Positions 1 to 6,812 of a stretch of DNA of 35,237 nucleotides are shown here, one piece after another; position 1 is the first letter of the stretch; the number at the start of each line of letters is the position of its first letter. Position numbers and translations under genes: made by a program. Source of the DNA: Clostridia bacterium (lineage in GTDB: Bacteria > Bacillota_A > Clostridia > Christensenellales > Aristaeellaceae); contig JAFQIF010000218.1 in the NCBI GenBank assembly GCA_017397695.1, positions 1-35,237 of the forward strand, in the 5' to 3' direction. The notes below the pieces were generated by a model. It was given only the letters and a program-made list of their open reading frames with translations. It was not told the DNA's origin and searched no databases.

Positions 1-80
1 ATTTCATCCCCAAACCCCTGACAAGGGATTTCATCCCTTGACCCTTCTTCGCTTCGCGGTGACTTGAAGCTGCCTTAATG
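1..80. repeat. Structured intergenic repeat, copy A (may be cut by the window edge)
   Basis: This GC-rich noncoding block shares its layout with 6683-6760 and 7862-7940. It has a CCCCAAACCCC box, then a hairpin (CAAGGGAT, loop TTC, ATCCCTTG at about 22-40), then a CTTCGCTTCGCGG box and a TTGAAG box. The other copies start with a GGGGC/GCCCC hairpin; only its right arm (partly) is visible here, so the copy probably begins left of the window. It lies downstream of the permease operon terminator. The second-stem sequence differs from the other copies but still pairs. Confidence 0.6.
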
Positions 81-107
81 AACTTTCTATCCCTTTTGAT
101 ACGCAAA

Positions 108-133
108 GGAGCCATCAGTGAACTGACGGCTCC
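108..133 (-). terminator. Terminator of the nucleoside-type ABC operon
   Basis: Eleven-base arms, GGAGCCGTCAG and CTGATGGCTCC when read on the minus strand, enclose a TTCA loop with one G-U pair. The short TTT tail is followed by G. It lies 15 bases after the stop codon of the last permease gene. Confidence 0.7.
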
Positions 134-147
134 TCATTTTATACGCT

Positions 148-1068
148 TTAGCGGCTTCCCTTGTCGTAAGGAATACCCTCCGCCTTCGGCGCGCGGGACT
201 TCTTGCTGGTAAAGGCAAGAATGATCATCGACGCAATGAACGGGATCATATTGTACATGTTCTGTGTCCATCCCAGCGCCGCCATCATCGGAATAGAGCT
301 GGCAATGTTCGCCAGCGACTTGAACAGCGCAAAGAACATCGCAGCGAAGAAGATGCGGAAAGGCTTCCACTGACCAAAGATCATGACCGCCAACGCGAGG
401 AAACCTGCGCCGGAAACACCGACCTCAAAGTTCCAGCTGGAAACGGACGGGATAATATACGCCATACCGCCGATACCGCCCAGCGCACCGGAGATCAGCA
501 CGCCGATATAACGCATCTTGTAAACGTTGATGCCTACACTGTCCGCGGCCTGCGGATGCTCGCCGCAAGCACGCAGTCGCAGACCCAACCGCGTCTTGTA
601 GAGCACAACGTAGGATAGAATCAGGATCGCAATGCCTATAAACAGGAAGACGTTGACCGTCAACGGGCCTATTTCGTAAACAAACGGACGGTTGCTGTAG
701 TCCAGTTTCGCAGAAGCAGAACCGTTAAAGCCCTTGGCAATAACCATAGCCAGAGCGGTCGCCAGCATATTGAGCGCTGTACCGCCGATGGTCTGATCTG
801 CGCCGAGATTAATCGACGCAAACGCAAGCAGTGCAGCATAGAGCATGCCTGCGATGGCAGCAGCAGAAATGGAGCACAAGACGATGGACAGCGCACTTGC
901 ACCCTCAGGCATGAGCTGAATAGCGATAACGCCGATCAGGCCACCAATAACCATGATGCCTTCCAGCGCAATGTTGATGATGCCGCTTCGCTCAGAAAAC
1001 ATGCCACCAAGCGCCACCAGCATCAGAACAACCGTATAGAGCAGCGTGTATTTCAGCAGCAGAAACAT
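148..1068 (-). CDS. ABC transporter permease, nucleoside/BMP type (NupQ-like)
   Basis: 306 residues, almost entirely hydrophobic, with about eight to nine predicted membrane spans. The N-terminal region contains ERSGIINIALEGIMVIGG, the conserved stretch of the simple-sugar/nucleoside permease family (branched-chain-type permease fold, as in B. subtilis NupQ). It forms one half of the membrane channel of an importer with the adjacent permease and ATPase. The start codon overlaps the stop of the preceding gene (ATGA), which indicates translational coupling. The C-terminal tail is basic and cytoplasmic. Substrate specificity, purine nucleoside or another ribose-containing solute, is inferred from family only. 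Confidence 0.88.
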   Translation of the reverse strand: MFLLLKYTLLYTVVLMLVALGGMFSERSGIINIALEGIMVIGGLIGVIAIQLMPEGASALSIVLCSISAAAIAGMLYAALLAFASINLGADQTIGGTALNMLATALAMVIAKGFNGSASAKLDYSNRPFVYEIGPLTVNVFLFIGIAILILSYVVLYKTRLGLRLRACGEHPQAADSVGINVYKMRYIGVLISGALGGIGGMAYIIPSVSSWNFEVGVSGAGFLALAVMIFGQWKPFRIFFAAMFFALFKSLANIASSIPMMAALGWTQNMYNMIPFIASMIILAFTSKKSRAPKAEGIPYDKGSR

Positions 1069-2207
1069 CAGGCGTCGCCTCCCTTCCCTACGGTCACACT
1101 GCGCGCTTTACCCGCGAGCATCACGCGGATTCTGCTCTTAAAGAGCATGGAGAACGCACACAGATAGATGATCAGCGCGGTGATGACGTCGGCAATCTCC
1201 TTGGTGTAGTACTGTGTGGAGAGCTTTGTACCGCCGACGGTGATATAGGAAATGAACAGCGAGGAAAAAACCGTGCCGATCGGATTGGAACAGGCAAGCA
1301 GCGCCGCGCTGATACCGTTAAAGCCGATCGCCGGCAGTGCCGTGGACACCTGCGGATTCCATTCTGCAACGGTCGAAAGATAATACAGACCGGCGCCAAT
1401 ACCCGCCAGAGCGCCCGCGATCGTCATGGAGAGAATAATATTGCGTTTATCATTGATACCCGCATACTGCGCAGCGTTCTTATTGAAGCCGCAGGCCTTG
1501 AGTTCATAGCCGAACGTTGTTTTATTCAGAACCACATAAACGACCAGTGCAAAGAAGATCGCAATAAAGATCGCGATGGTGACCGACTGCAGCTTACCAA
1601 AATGATCGCTCATGCCGCAGCTGGGAATCATCGACCCCTGGGCCACCTTACGCAGACTGAACGTTTTGGTCGTAGAAAGATCGTACATCGGGCTCTGGCC
1701 CTTGCCGTACATGATGTCATTGACCATGTAAAGGCCGATCCAGTTGAACATGATCGAGGTAATGACCTCATTGATGTTGAGATACGCCTTGAAAAAGCCC
1801 GGAATAGCGCCCCAGATGGCGCCCAGAACCATCGCAGCAAGCAGACACAGATACCAGGGCAGCTGCAGCACAATGGCGCAGTAGAGGGCGCCAAACGCGC
1901 CCAGCGTGTATTGTCCGGCAGCGCCGATATTGAACAGACCCGTCTTGAACGCAAAGCCGACAGACAGACCCGTCATAACCAGAGGCGCAGCATTGGCCAG
2001 CACCGTGCCCATGTTGCGTGGGCTCTTCAGGCCGCTCTGCAGAATGACCAGCAAACCATCGCCAATGGCATGCTCAGCATTGATGAGCGCCAGCACGACG
2101 GTACCCAGCAGCAAACCGATCACGATGCAGATAAGCGATGCGGCAACCGACAGGAATGCTTCCGACGAAGCGAGACGGCCGCCCAGAGACGTTTTTTTCT
2201 TATCCAT
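1068..2207 (-). CDS. ABC transporter permease, nucleoside/BMP type (NupP-like)
   Basis: 379 residues with multiple hydrophobic spans. It contains the family signature region KTGLFNIGAAGQYTLGA (about residues 87-103) and a later EWNPQVSTALPAIGFNGIS region typical of NupP-type permeases. It is the larger of the two channel subunits. The start is supported by an AAGGAGG ribosome site 10 bases upstream. It overlaps the following permease by four bases and follows the ATPase by 15 bases, so the three genes form one transcript. Assignment to the family is secure; the solute is inferred. Confidence 0.88.
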   Translation of the reverse strand: MDKKKTSLGGRLASSEAFLSVAASLICIVIGLLLGTVVLALINAEHAIGDGLLVILQSGLKSPRNMGTVLANAAPLVMTGLSVGFAFKTGLFNIGAAGQYTLGAFGALYCAIVLQLPWYLCLLAAMVLGAIWGAIPGFFKAYLNINEVITSIMFNWIGLYMVNDIMYGKGQSPMYDLSTTKTFSLRKVAQGSMIPSCGMSDHFGKLQSVTIAIFIAIFFALVVYVVLNKTTFGYELKACGFNKNAAQYAGINDKRNIILSMTIAGALAGIGAGLYYLSTVAEWNPQVSTALPAIGFNGISAALLACSNPIGTVFSSLFISYITVGGTKLSTQYYTKEIADVITALIIYLCAFSMLFKSRIRVMLAGKARSVTVGKGGDA

Positions 2208-2222
2208 AGCAGCTATCCCTCC

Positions 2223-3758
2223 TTATCCCTTGCGCTGCGCGCCGGCCATATACAGGCCCAACTCTTTCGCCGTGGTATGGCGCGGATCCAGCTCACCGAC
2301 GATCTCGCCCTCATACATGACGAGAATACGGTCCGGCACCTCAAGCACTTCGTCCAGTTCCAGCGACACAAGCAGAACAGCCTTTCCGCTGTCACGCTGC
2401 CTGAGCAGCTCCTTACGGATGTATTCAATCGCGCCGACATCCAGGCCGCGCGTGGGCTGCACGGCGATAAGCAGATCATTGCCCAGATCGATTTCTCGGG
2501 CGATGATCGCCTTCTGCTGATTGCCGCCGGACATGCTGCGTGCCGTAGTTACAGCGCCCTGACCGCTGCGCACATCGTATTGCTCAATCAGCTTGTCCGC
2601 ATATGCGCGGATCTCGCCGAATTTGAGGAAACCCTTGCTGGAGAACTGCTTATCAAAGTAGCGCTTGAGCACCAGATTGTCTTCCAGCGAATAATCCAGC
2701 ACCAGACCATGCTTATGGCGGTCCTCCGGAATATGGCTCAATCCGCTGAGATTTCGCTCGCGAATAGACAGGTGGGAAATATCCTTATCGCCCAGGTAAA
2801 CGTTGCCGCTCTCCGCCTTCATCAGGCCTGTAAGCGCGTAGACCAGTTCGCTCTGTCCATTGCCATCGATACCCGCAATACAAACGATTTCGCCACGGCG
2901 AACATTGAAGGATACGTTATTGACCAGAGGCTTGCCGTACTTCTTGCTCTTAACCGTCAGGTTCTGCACGGTCAGGATGCTCTCGCCCAGCTTCAGAGGC
3001 GTCTTCTCCGTGACCAGCTGAACTTTGCGTCCAACCATCATTTCGCTCATTTCTTCCTTGCTGGTGCTCGCCACATCGACTGTACCGACGTAGCGACCCT
3101 TGCGCAGAACGGTACAGCGATCTGCAACAGCCTTGATCTCGTCGAGTTTATGCGTAATGAACAGGATGGACTTTCCCTCAGCAGCCAACCCCTTCATGAT
3201 CTTCATCAACTCATCAATTTCCTGTGGCGTGAGTACAGCGGTCGGCTCGTCAAAGATCAACACTTCGTTATCGCGATAAAGCATTTTGAGGATTTCCGTA
3301 CGCTGCTGCATACCGACGGTGATATCCTCTACCATGGCGTCCGGGTCAACCTTCAGACCATAGCGCTCGCTCAGTTCAATCACCTTGCGGCGCGCTTCCG
3401 CCTTCTGTAGGAATCCCAAGCGCTTGGTTGCAGGCTCAACACCCAGAATGATATTATCCAGCACCGAGAAAACCTCGACCAGCTTGAAGTGCTGATGCAC
3501 CATGCCAATGCCCAGCGCGTTGGCGTCGTTCGGATCCTTAATCCGCACAACTTCGCCATTCTTGCGGATCTCACCCTTTTCCGGCTGATACAAGCCAAAG
3601 AGCACGCTCATCAGGGTTGACTTACCCGCGCCATTTTCGCCCAGCAGCGCATGTATTTCGCCCTTGCGAAGCTGCAGCGTAATATTGTCATTGGCGATGA
3701 TGCCCGGAAACTCTTTGGTGATGTTCAGCATTTCAATGATGTAATCGCTCAAATTCAT
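2223..3758 (-). CDS. ABC transporter ATP-binding protein, two-domain nucleoside/sugar type (NupO-like)
   Basis: About 511 residues with two ABC cassettes. The first has Walker A GENGAGKST near residue 40 and Walker B LIFDEPTAVLTPQE. The second has a degenerate Walker A (GIDGNGQSE), signature SGGNQQK and LLIAVQPTRGLDVGA. This asymmetry is usual for the RbsA/NupO class. It powers the two downstream permeases. The start is ambiguous: AAAGGAG ends at 3761, so GTG 3761 overlaps it, ATG 3758 is only two bases away, and TTG 3752 has the best 8-base spacing. No BMP-type binding lipoprotein gene precedes it, unlike the usual nupNOPQ order; the protein must be encoded elsewhere. Confidence 0.9.
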   Translation of the reverse strand: MNLSDYIIEMLNITKEFPGIIANDNITLQLRKGEIHALLGENGAGKSTLMSVLFGLYQPEKGEIRKNGEVVRIKDPNDANALGIGMVHQHFKLVEVFSVLDNIILGVEPATKRLGFLQKAEARRKVIELSERYGLKVDPDAMVEDITVGMQQRTEILKMLYRDNEVLIFDEPTAVLTPQEIDELMKIMKGLAAEGKSILFITHKLDEIKAVADRCTVLRKGRYVGTVDVASTSKEEMSEMMVGRKVQLVTEKTPLKLGESILTVQNLTVKSKKYGKPLVNNVSFNVRRGEIVCIAGIDGNGQSELVYALTGLMKAESGNVYLGDKDISHLSIRERNLSGLSHIPEDRHKHGLVLDYSLEDNLVLKRYFDKQFSSKGFLKFGEIRAYADKLIEQYDVRSGQGAVTTARSMSGGNQQKAIIAREIDLGNDLLIAVQPTRGLDVGAIEYIRKELLRQRDSGKAVLLVSLELDEVLEVPDRILVMYEGEIVGELDPRHTTAKELGLYMAGAQRKG

Positions 3759-3790
3759 CACTCCTTTGTCTTTCTGCTCCTTTGATGTTT

Positions 3791-3819
3791 ATTATACCGT
3801 ATTTAGGCGGGATTTAAAA
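3791..3819 (-). promoter_or_regulatory. Probable promoter of the nucleoside-type ABC operon
   Basis: A perfect TATAAT on the minus strand (3791-3796) lies about 30 bases before the ATPase start. The -35 element is weak (TTTTAA at 17-base spacing), but the upstream DNA is strongly AT-rich and could act as an UP element. Confidence 0.5.
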
Positions 3820-4019
3820 GCGAAAAGTTAGCACACCTCACCAGAATTCGCCAAAAGTTTTAGAGAGTTCTTTGAATAATTCATTCTCATTCGCCTTTGT
3901 ATTTTAACATAATTTTACACATTATATTAAAGTTATTACGTAATTGTATATATATTTTAATGAATTTTATATATTTATGTTATTAATTGTTTCATCTTTA
4001 TTAAATCACAGAAAAGTTA

Positions 4020-4048
4020 TTGATCAACACGCATTATTCATGTATAAT
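4020..4048 (+). promoter_or_regulatory. Sigma-A promoter of the 34-codon membrane peptide gene
   Basis: TTGATC (4020-4025), exactly 17 bases, then TATAAT (4043-4048). It sits at the downstream edge of the AT-rich block. Transcription from about 4055 would give a leader of roughly 120 bases. Confidence 0.7.
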
Positions 4049-4062
4049 TCTGACTAAAGTTA

Positions 4063-4156
4063 GCGATTCTCATCGAAATCATAGAGTCGCTTTCAACCAA
4101 TCCTTTTTCGGTTTCTCGTCCCAACCTATTAAGGAATTATGAATCCTACGGGATTC
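4063..4156 (+). other. Structured leader of the 34-codon gene
   Basis: Two hairpins precede the ribosome site. GCGATTCT (4063-4070) pairs with AGAGTCGC (4083-4090) over 8 bp with one G-U. GAATCC (4141-4146) pairs with GGATTC (4151-4156), ending six bases before AAGGAGG. No known riboswitch class is recognised. Function unknown. Confidence 0.4.
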
Positions 4157-4177
4157 ACATGTAAGGAGGCGCGTCCT

Positions 4178-4282
4178 ATGTTTAAGGCTGCCATCGTTCT
4201 TGGTATCGCAGCTGCCTATCTCTTCGCTACGTTCGGGCTTTCTATCTTTGTCGGCGCGTTTATCCGCTATTGCAATGCCTGA
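4178..4282 (+). CDS. Small single-pass membrane peptide, 34 residues
   Basis: This reading frame begins at ATG with AAGGAGG eight bases upstream and ends at TGA, encoding 34 residues. A short basic start (MFK) leads into one hydrophobic segment of about 26 residues (for example AAIVLGIAAAYLFATFG), then ends in IRYCNA with an arginine and a cysteine. This fits a single membrane helix. The gene has its own promoter (TTGATC-N17-TATAAT), leader and a 14-bp terminator hairpin, so it is a complete monocistronic unit rather than a chance frame. I do not recognise the family. It is too hydrophobic and short for a secreted peptide precursor with a processed tail; a membrane-protein partner or type I-toxin-like peptide are both possible. 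Confidence 0.7.
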   Translation: MFKAAIVLGIAAAYLFATFGLSIFVGAFIRYCNA

Positions 4283-4304
4283 AGTGCAGAGAGCATATCC
4301 AGCT

Positions 4305-4339
4305 AGCAAAAGAGCGCCTTCCCCCGGCGCTCTTTTGCT
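4305..4339 (+). terminator. Terminator of the 34-codon gene
   Basis: Perfect 14-bp arms (AGCAAAAGAGCGCC and its complement) around a 7-base loop, with the T run inside the right arm. It starts 23 bases after the stop codon. Confidence 0.85.
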
Positions 4340-4423
4340 TTGTCCCAGCCCATATTGATTCGCATCGCCTGCCGTGCTTCATTCAGCTTAAGAAGATCTT
4401 TGCAAAGCAATTTCCCGCATCAT

Positions 4424-4457
4424 AAAAAACGCCTGTCCAATTAGACAGGCGTTTTTT
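4424..4457 (-). terminator. Terminator closing the sugar-uptake operon
   Basis: Perfect 14-bp arms, AAAAAACGCCTGTC and complement, around CAATTA. A/T runs on both sides make it bidirectional. It lies 12 bases beyond the stop of the ArsC/Spx-like gene. Confidence 0.85.
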
Positions 4458-4468
4458 CTTTGATTTAC

Positions 4469-4819
4469 TTAACCCAGGAGCGCTTCCCACTCCTTTTGCT
4501 TAAACCCTACCAACACGAGATCGTGCCTAACCAGCAAGGGGCGTTTAATGAGCATACCGTCCGAGGCAAGCAAATCCAGCATCTCTTCCTCGCTCATCTG
4601 CGGCAGTTTCTCCTTGAGCCCAAGCGCGCGATACTGCAAACCGCTGGTATTGAAAAAGCGCCTGAGTTCCAAACCACTCTTTTCTTTCCAGGCAACAAGC
4701 TCCTCACGAGAGGGATTCTCCTCCTTGATATGCCGAAGCGTATATGCTGCGTTGCGCGCATCCAGGTATTTCTGCGCCTTCTGGCAGGTCGTACATTTGG
4801 GATAACAGACAAAAACCAT
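4469..4819 (-). CDS. ArsC/Spx-family thioredoxin-fold protein
   Basis: 116 residues, the normal length for this family. The N-terminus VCYPKCTTCQKAQKYL carries the CxxC redox motif (Cys9, Cys12), followed by DxRNAAYTLRHIKEENPS and the later IKRPLLV arginine-proline motif typical of ArsC/YffB/Spx proteins. The start at ATG 4819 is chosen for GGAGGAG six to seven bases upstream; an in-frame extension to 4858 lacks such a site. It is the last gene of the sugar operon, about 55 bases after a dehydrogenase. Whether it is a glutathione/thioredoxin-dependent reductase or a Spx-like regulator cannot be told from sequence. True arsenate reduction is unsupported by context. Confidence 0.8.
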   Translation of the reverse strand: MVFVCYPKCTTCQKAQKYLDARNAAYTLRHIKEENPSREELVAWKEKSGLELRRFFNTSGLQYRALGLKEKLPQMSEEEMLDLLASDGMLIKRPLLVRHDLVLVGFKQKEWEALLG

Positions 4820-4873
4820 GTTCTTCTCCTCCATACCAGCAAAGGACGGCGCATCCACGCCGCCCTTTCTGTT

Positions 4874-5836
4874 TTAAATCTTTTCGATAATCTCCAGTAC
4901 ATCCTCGATCCGCTGTCTGGGTACCAGCGGCGACGGCTCGCCCTTCTTCGCGCAGTTCAGCAGATGCGTCAACTCCCGCAGGAACCATCCGCTGCTGCCC
5001 AGGTTGATGCCGCAGTCCACCTGTATGGGATCGGTCACGTCGAATTTTGTCACTGTACCGTCTGCTGCATAGCCCGTCACACCGTTATGGTCACAGACCA
5101 GCATGCCGCGCTCAAAATACACGCGCCAGCGTGCGGTGAACGGGATCGCGGCATTGAACCACGCCGCCTCGGCGCAGACGTTGAGTCCATGATGGTAGAT
5201 ATACTGGAAGCGATACTGCTCGGCATACGCCTTTCCCTCGCCCGCACACTCAGTGAAGATGACATCATCAGGCTTGCCAAACATGCTCACAATCACATCC
5301 AGATCGTGGATATGCAGGTCAAAAGGCAGCAATCCGCTCTTCTCCTTATCCAGCAGCCATCCTCCCTGCGACCAGGCCGGACAAGCCGTCAGGCGCTCAA
5401 AACAGCCGTCCAGCGGCTTACCATAGCGCTTATCGGCAATAACCTCGCGCAGCGTCTCAATCTCCCGGGTAAACTGAAGCACCTGCGCAACATAGAGCTG
5501 AACGCCTTTTGCGTCTGCTGCATCATACATCGCCTTCGCATCCGCCAGATGCAGCGCAATCGGCTTTTCGCAGATCACATGCTTGCCCTGCTCAATGGCC
5601 TCAAGCACGAGCTGCTTATGCAGATAGGTTGGCGCGCAGACGTCCACCAGATCGATGTGCTCTTTCAGGCAGGCTTCAGCAATGGTTCCATAGATCGGCA
5701 GATTCCACTTGGCTGCTGCAGCCTTGTCGTGATCCGTCCTGCCGACACAAGCAGCGACATTCGCATCGTCAATATGCCGATAGTTCATGTAATGGCAGGT
5801 ACCCATGCCGCCAAGGCCGACGAGCAGAATATTCAT
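4874..5836 (-). CDS. Gfo/Idh/MocA-family NAD(P)-dependent oxidoreductase
   Basis: 320 residues. The Rossmann motif GLGGMG is at residues 7-12 and the family EKP motif (CEKPIAL) is at about 90-92; the C-terminal half is the usual alpha/beta dimerisation and substrate domain. Such enzymes oxidise or reduce hydroxyls of sugars and cyclitols. The ribosome site AAAGGAGG lies six bases before ATG. It is 12 bases downstream of a sugar isomerase gene in the same operon, pairing it with that enzyme. The substrate is unknown; myo-inositol, a scyllo-form or a sugar acid would fit the context. Confidence 0.87.
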   Translation of the reverse strand: MNILLVGLGGMGTCHYMNYRHIDDANVAACVGRTDHDKAAAAKWNLPIYGTIAEACLKEHIDLVDVCAPTYLHKQLVLEAIEQGKHVICEKPIALHLADAKAMYDAADAKGVQLYVAQVLQFTREIETLREVIADKRYGKPLDGCFERLTACPAWSQGGWLLDKEKSGLLPFDLHIHDLDVIVSMFGKPDDVIFTECAGEGKAYAEQYRFQYIYHHGLNVCAEAAWFNAAIPFTARWRVYFERGMLVCDHNGVTGYAADGTVTKFDVTDPIQVDCGINLGSSGWFLRELTHLLNCAKKGEPSPLVPRQRIEDVLEIIEKI

Positions 5837-5848
5837 GTCCGTCCTCCT

Positions 5849-6664
5849 TTACAGCGTATAGCCCAGCGCAATCAGGTAATCGGCGCTGTCCTTCACAGCC
5901 TGATTGACCTCTGCAAGATCCTTCGGACCTGCAGCCGTAAACTCAATTTCGATCGAGTACGGGCTATCGTTGCCCGCATCCTCGAGCTGCTGAAAGAACC
6001 TTGGGAAATCAATCCAGCCCTTACCGACTGCCGGAAAATCCCAGACATTCTTTTCGCCGCCCTTATCTTTGAGATGAACATACGCCACATCGTCGATGCA
6101 GTCCTTCAGATCTTCACAAGGATCGACGTCGCCATAGAATACGACATTGGCCGTATCGTAATTGACCTTCACACGTTCACTGCCCACAAGGCGCACGATT
6201 TCGGCCAGCACGCTGCCCTTGCCATGCTCCTTGCCATGTGTTTCCAACACGAGCTTGAGGTCATACTGCTCCAGATATGGCACGAGCGCAGCGATATACC
6301 CGGCAACCGTCTTGTTATCGGCCACGGCGTTATCCTTAAGATGCGCCTCGCCAATGGAACTGACGATGTAATCGCAGCCGAAGAACGCAGCCAGACGGAT
6401 GTTCTTCACAAAATCGCCGATACGCTCAGTATCCATCAGGTTGCAATGACCGCTCATGGAGAAAGGCTTGAGGCCAGCAGCAGCAAGCTTATCCTTGACT
6501 TCGAGCAGGCGCTCGAAGCTCTGATCCGGGAATACATGCTCTGTCCAGCCCTTGGTGGCTGTCAGTTCGATATACTTGAAGCCCGCAGCAGCAATGCCCT
6601 CGATAGCCTCTTCGATGGTGAAGCCATGATAGCAATTGGAGTTGACCGCAATGATTCTGTTCAT
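5849..6664 (-). CDS. TIM-barrel sugar phosphate isomerase/epimerase family protein
   Basis: 271 residues of the xylose-isomerase-like AP endonuclease 2 fold (as IolE, IolI). Landmarks are NSNCYHGFTIEEAIEGIAAA at the N-terminus, a VLETHGKEHGKGS metal-site strand, KVNYDTANVVFYG, and VAYVHLKDKGG with ligand His. The start at ATG 6664 has AAAGGAG eight bases upstream. A longer in-frame extension to 6799 reads through the intergenic repeat and is rejected. It sits between two Gfo/Idh/MocA dehydrogenases, so it probably isomerises or dehydrates a keto-sugar or keto-inositol product. Confidence 0.85.
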   Translation of the reverse strand: MNRIIAVNSNCYHGFTIEEAIEGIAAAGFKYIELTATKGWTEHVFPDQSFERLLEVKDKLAAAGLKPFSMSGHCNLMDTERIGDFVKNIRLAAFFGCDYIVSSIGEAHLKDNAVADNKTVAGYIAALVPYLEQYDLKLVLETHGKEHGKGSVLAEIVRLVGSERVKVNYDTANVVFYGDVDPCEDLKDCIDDVAYVHLKDKGGEKNVWDFPAVGKGWIDFPRFFQQLEDAGNDSPYSIEIEFTAAGPKDLAEVNQAVKDSADYLIALGYTL

Positions 6665-6682
6665 GGGGAAGACTCCTTTCTT

Positions 6683-6792
6683 TTTGGGGCCGCCGCCCCA
6701 AACCCTGCCTGAGGGGCATCGCCCTTCAGACCCTCTATTTCGCTTCGCGCTGGGTTTAAGGTGCTTTGCTAAGGGCGAACTGCGTTCGCCCT
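6683..6792. repeat. Structured intergenic repeat, copy B
   Basis: On the minus strand a TTGGGGC/GCCCCAA hairpin (7 bp) is followed by a CTGAAGGGC/GCCCCTCAG stem with one mismatch, and by GCGAAGCGAAAT and TTTAAACCC-type boxes. An extra perfect 8-bp hairpin AGGGCGAA/TTCGCCCT (6772-6792) adjoins it. The repeat lies between two operon genes and is therefore transcribed. Confidence 0.65.
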
Positions 6793-6812
6793 CAAGCAAT
6801 TCAGCATATGGC

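Larger units (their letters stand above)
3762..4177. other. AT-rich intergenic region between divergent genes
   Basis: No plausible long reading frame is seen. Bases 3901-4020 contain 16 G/C in 120 by hand count, far below the surrounding sequence. The region holds a minus-strand promoter for the ABC operon near 3791 and a plus-strand promoter at 4020-4048 for the 34-codon gene. It also holds two hairpins in that gene's leader (4063-4090 and 4141-4156). Confidence 0.7.

Noticed and set aside
1602..3410. Long plus-strand open frame of about 600 codons
   Set aside because: It is antisense to the permease and ATPase genes, which have clear families, motifs and coupled starts. The frame is rich in His, Gln and Arg as expected for a GC-rich shadow.
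4460..6712. Plus-strand open frame of 750 codons
   Set aside because: Antisense across the ArsC-like, dehydrogenase and isomerase genes; no family resemblance and it runs through their intergenic gaps.
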